Below, in pieces: positions 16,948-19,062 of a stretch of 19,062 nt of DNA. A program made the position numbers and the translations under genes. Under the pieces are notes generated by a model. That model was given only the letters and a program-made list of their open reading frames with translations, was not told where the DNA came from and ran no database searches. The first letter of the stretch is position 1. Each line of letters starts with the position of its first letter. Origin of the DNA: Phycisphaerae bacterium (GTDB taxonomy: Bacteria; Planctomycetota; Phycisphaerae; UBA1845); assembly GCA_029260195.1 (NCBI GenBank), contig JAJDDS010000524.1, positions 1-19,062 on the forward strand, given 5' to 3'.

Positions 16948-19062
16948 AGTACTTGGCTTCGGTGTGATGGGTGATGAGGGCGGTTGTGGATTGCTCGGGG
17001 TGTAGTTGGAACTCTTCGGAAAGGGTGACGCCGATGCGTTCGGGGTCGAGGAGCGGCCAGACCTTGACCTGGTCTTCGAGGCGTGGACACGCGGGGTAGC
17101 CGAAGCTGTACCGTGAACCACGGTATCGTTGTTGGAAGATATCCTGTTTGTCACGGCCGTCCTGGCCGGCGATGTTCCACTCGACTCGGATTTGTTTGTG
17201 AATGTACTCAGCCAGGGCTTCGGCGGACTCGACGCCGAGACCGTGGAGGTGGAGGTAGTCGACGTACTTGTTTTCACCGAACCAATCGCGTTCCACATCC
17301 CCGACGCGGGAGCCCACGGTGACGATCATGAGCGCGACGACGTCCATTTCCTTCGCGGTGATGGGACGGAAGAAATCGCTCAAGCACCAGTACGGAGCCT
17401 TGCCCTGTCTGGGGAACTCGAAGCGCGCGATCTCGCGGTCGAGCTCTTTGGGATCGAAAACAATGAGTTCATCGCCGTCGGACTGGGCGGGCCAGTATCC
17501 GTAGATCGCGCGGGGGGTGAGGATGTTCTCGTCGAGGCAGTGTTGGACGAGCTTTCGGTAGATGGGTCGAATCTCGGTGTCGATGTATCGCTGGAACTCT
17601 TCTTTTTTTCGGTCGCCGCGGTGATACTGCCACTGGACGTTGAAGAGCATCTTCTCGTTGAGGTAGGCGAGTACTGCGCGGAGTTCGAGTTGTTCAACGA
17701 CGCGGGGTCCCCAGAAAGGCGGGGTGGGGATGGGGACGTCCGGGGCAATAGCGGACTGCGCGGGCCGAGGGAGGATCTCGGCGGCGGCTGCATCACGTTC
17801 AGCGCGGGCGGCTGCGGAGATGGGTTGATCGGTGGGCGGTGGGACGCTGAAGTCGCCGGCGGCGATTTGTTTGACGAATTTGAGACCGTCGAACGCGTTC
17901 CTGGCGTAGTAGAGGGGGCCTTTGTACTCGTGACGCAAATCCTGTTCGACGTATTTTCGTGTGAGGGCTGCTCCGCCGAGAATGACGGGAACGTTGATGT
18001 CGCGTTCGTTGAGGACGGCCAAGTTCTCGCGCATGACGACGGTGGATTTGACGAGTAGCCCGCTGAGTCCGATGAGGTCAGCCTTCTTCTCGCGCCAGGC
18101 GTCGATGATGGCGCTGATGGGTTGTTTGATGCCGAGATTGTGTACCGTATATCCGTTGTTGGTGAGGACGATGTCGACGAGGTTCTTCCCGATGTCGTGG
18201 ACGTCGCCACGAACGGTGGCGAGCACGATAGAGCCCTTCGAGCTGTCCTCGACGCGGTCCATGAAGGGTTCGAGGAATCCGACGGAGGCCTTCATTGTTT
18301 CGGCGGATTGCAGGACAAAGGGCAGTTGCATCTTCCCGGCGCCGAAGAGGTCGCCGACGGTTTTCATACCGTCGAGCAGGATTTCGTTGACGATGTCGAG
18401 CGGCTTGTACGTGGTCATCGCCTGGGTGAGGTCGTCCTCGATGCCGATCCGATCGCCGTTGATGATGCGGTGTTTGAGTCGTTCCTCGATGGTGAGTTTG
18501 GAGACGTCGCGTTGGGGGGCGACCATTTCGCCCTCGGTGAACAGCGACATGAAGTGAGTCAGCGGGGTTCCGTCATTGCGGGAGCGGTCGTACACGAGGT
18601 CGAGTGCGGCGTCCCATCGTTCGTCGCTGATCTTGTTACGCGGGAGGATTTTGCTGGCGTGGACGATGGCGGCGGTGAGTCCTCGGCGTGTGGCTTCGTG
18701 GAGGAAGACGGAGTTGAGGACGGCGCGGGCGGCAGGCGCGAGTCCGAAGCTGACGTTCGAGACGCCGAGGATGAGTCCGCAATCGGGCATCTCGCGGGCG
18801 ATGACTTCGATGCCGTCGAGTGTTTCGAGGGCGAGGCGGCGGTCGGTCTCGTTGCCGGTAGTGACCGGGAACGTGAGGCAGTCGAAGAAGATGTCCTGAG
18901 GTCTCATGCCGTGCTTATTGACACAGAGGTCGTGAAGGCGGCGGGCGATCTGCAGCTTGCGATCGCAGGTCTTGGCCATTGCTTCTTCAGGGTGTTCGTC
19001 GATGGTGAGCGCGACGACGGCGGCACCGTACCGCCTGAGTACGGGACAGACACGATCGAGCT
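16934..19062 (-). CDS. metH: Cobalamin-dependent methionine synthase (MetH), C-terminal three domains, runs off right edge
   Basis: MetH transfers a methyl group from methyltetrahydrofolate to homocysteine through cobalamin, in the cytosol. The frame is open to the right edge (it continues upstream of the ATG at 18979 with YGAAVVALTIDE, the known MetH continuation), so about 709 residues are present and the homocysteine-binding N-terminus is outside. In order: the end of the folate-binding barrel (LGVSNVSFGL), the helical cap (about 18500-18260), the cobalamin domain with RGDVHDIGKN (the His codon at 18197-18199 is the lower axial ligand), GLSGLLVKS and GGAALTR, and the reactivation domain with RYSFGYPACP near the end, which binds SAM. 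All key motifs are present, so it looks functional. It converges with the pseudopilin gene. Regulatory sequences lie outside the window. Confidence 0.95.
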   Translation of the reverse strand, partial: LDRVCPVLRRYGAAVVALTIDEHPEEAMAKTCDRKLQIARRLHDLCVNKHGMRPQDIFFDCLTFPVTTGNETDRRLALETLDGIEVIAREMPDCGLILGVSNVSFGLAPAARAVLNSVFLHEATRRGLTAAIVHASKILPRNKISDERWDAALDLVYDRSRNDGTPLTHFMSLFTEGEMVAPQRDVSKLTIEERLKHRIINGDRIGIEDDLTQAMTTYKPLDIVNEILLDGMKTVGDLFGAGKMQLPFVLQSAETMKASVGFLEPFMDRVEDSSKGSIVLATVRGDVHDIGKNLVDIVLTNNGYTVHNLGIKQPISAIIDAWREKKADLIGLSGLLVKSTVVMRENLAVLNERDINVPVILGGAALTRKYVEQDLRHEYKGPLYYARNAFDGLKFVKQIAAGDFSVPPPTDQPISAAARAERDAAAAEILPRPAQSAIAPDVPIPTPPFWGPRVVEQLELRAVLAYLNEKMLFNVQWQYHRGDRKKEEFQRYIDTEIRPIYRKLVQHCLDENILTPRAIYGYWPAQSDGDELIVFDPKELDREIARFEFPRQGKAPYWCLSDFFRPITAKEMDVVALMIVTVGSRVGDVERDWFGENKYVDYLHLHGLGVESAEALAEYIHKQIRVEWNIAGQDGRDKQDIFQQRYRGSRYSFGYPACPRLEDQVKVWPLLDPERIGVTLSEEFQLHPEQSTTALITHHTEAKYFNVR

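Noticed and set aside
17129..18058. Plus-strand open frame of about 309 codons opposite metH
   Set aside because: Acidic, repetitive Val/Glu/Asp/Gly composition typical of antisense frames; metH motifs are on the other strand.

Overview
The window is GC-rich, densely coded bacterial DNA that looks like a planctomycete, most likely of the Phycisphaerae type. The pointers are a prepilin-type protein with the H-X9-DG signature, a secreted enzyme carrying dockerin-like D-x-D-G-D-V-D repeats, a membrane protein with a C-terminal double-CxxC zinc ribbon, frequent GTG starts, and intergenic repeat families common in environmental genomes. The taxonomic placement is an inference from these traits; no rRNA or tRNA gene is present.

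Left part (1-4177). A membrane glycosyltransferase-like gene enters from the left edge on the minus strand (1-440, N-terminal part only). A small two-TM zinc-ribbon protein follows on the plus strand (673-1104). Then come two minus-strand genes: a secreted pectinacetylesterase-family hydrolase with dockerin-like repeats (1259-2866) and an unrecognised lipoprotein (3141-4022). The hydrolase has a good promoter candidate with TTGA/TACAAT hexamers.

Middle part (4178-12173). This is a peptide-transport cluster. One OPT-family transporter is on the minus strand (4178-6088). A class I methyltransferase (6338-7081), a POT-family proton/peptide symporter with a large extra soluble insertion (7409-9589), a second divergent OPT transporter (9751-11607) and a coupled two-TM small protein (11610-12173) are on the plus strand.

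Right part (12270-19062). A cobalamin-binding-type radical SAM enzyme (minus, 12270-13982) diverges from a DUF885 metallopeptidase-like protein (plus, 14286-16010). A pseudopilin-like H-X9-DG protein (plus, 16036-16947) follows closely and overlaps by 14 bp the end of a convergent cobalamin-dependent methionine synthase metH (minus, 16934 to beyond the right edge).

Working together: three oligopeptide carriers of two unrelated families, plus a possible peptidase (DUF885), suggest a cell that takes up and uses peptides, with additional exported hydrolases acting on plant or algal polymers. The parts most worth a second look are the about 180-residue insertion in the POT carrier, the OPT plus two-TM protein pair, the placement of dockerin-like repeats in the hydrolase, and a heptad-periodic GCAGAG repeat family present at two intergenic loci. 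I saw no CRISPR array, tRNA, rRNA, transposase or phage gene.
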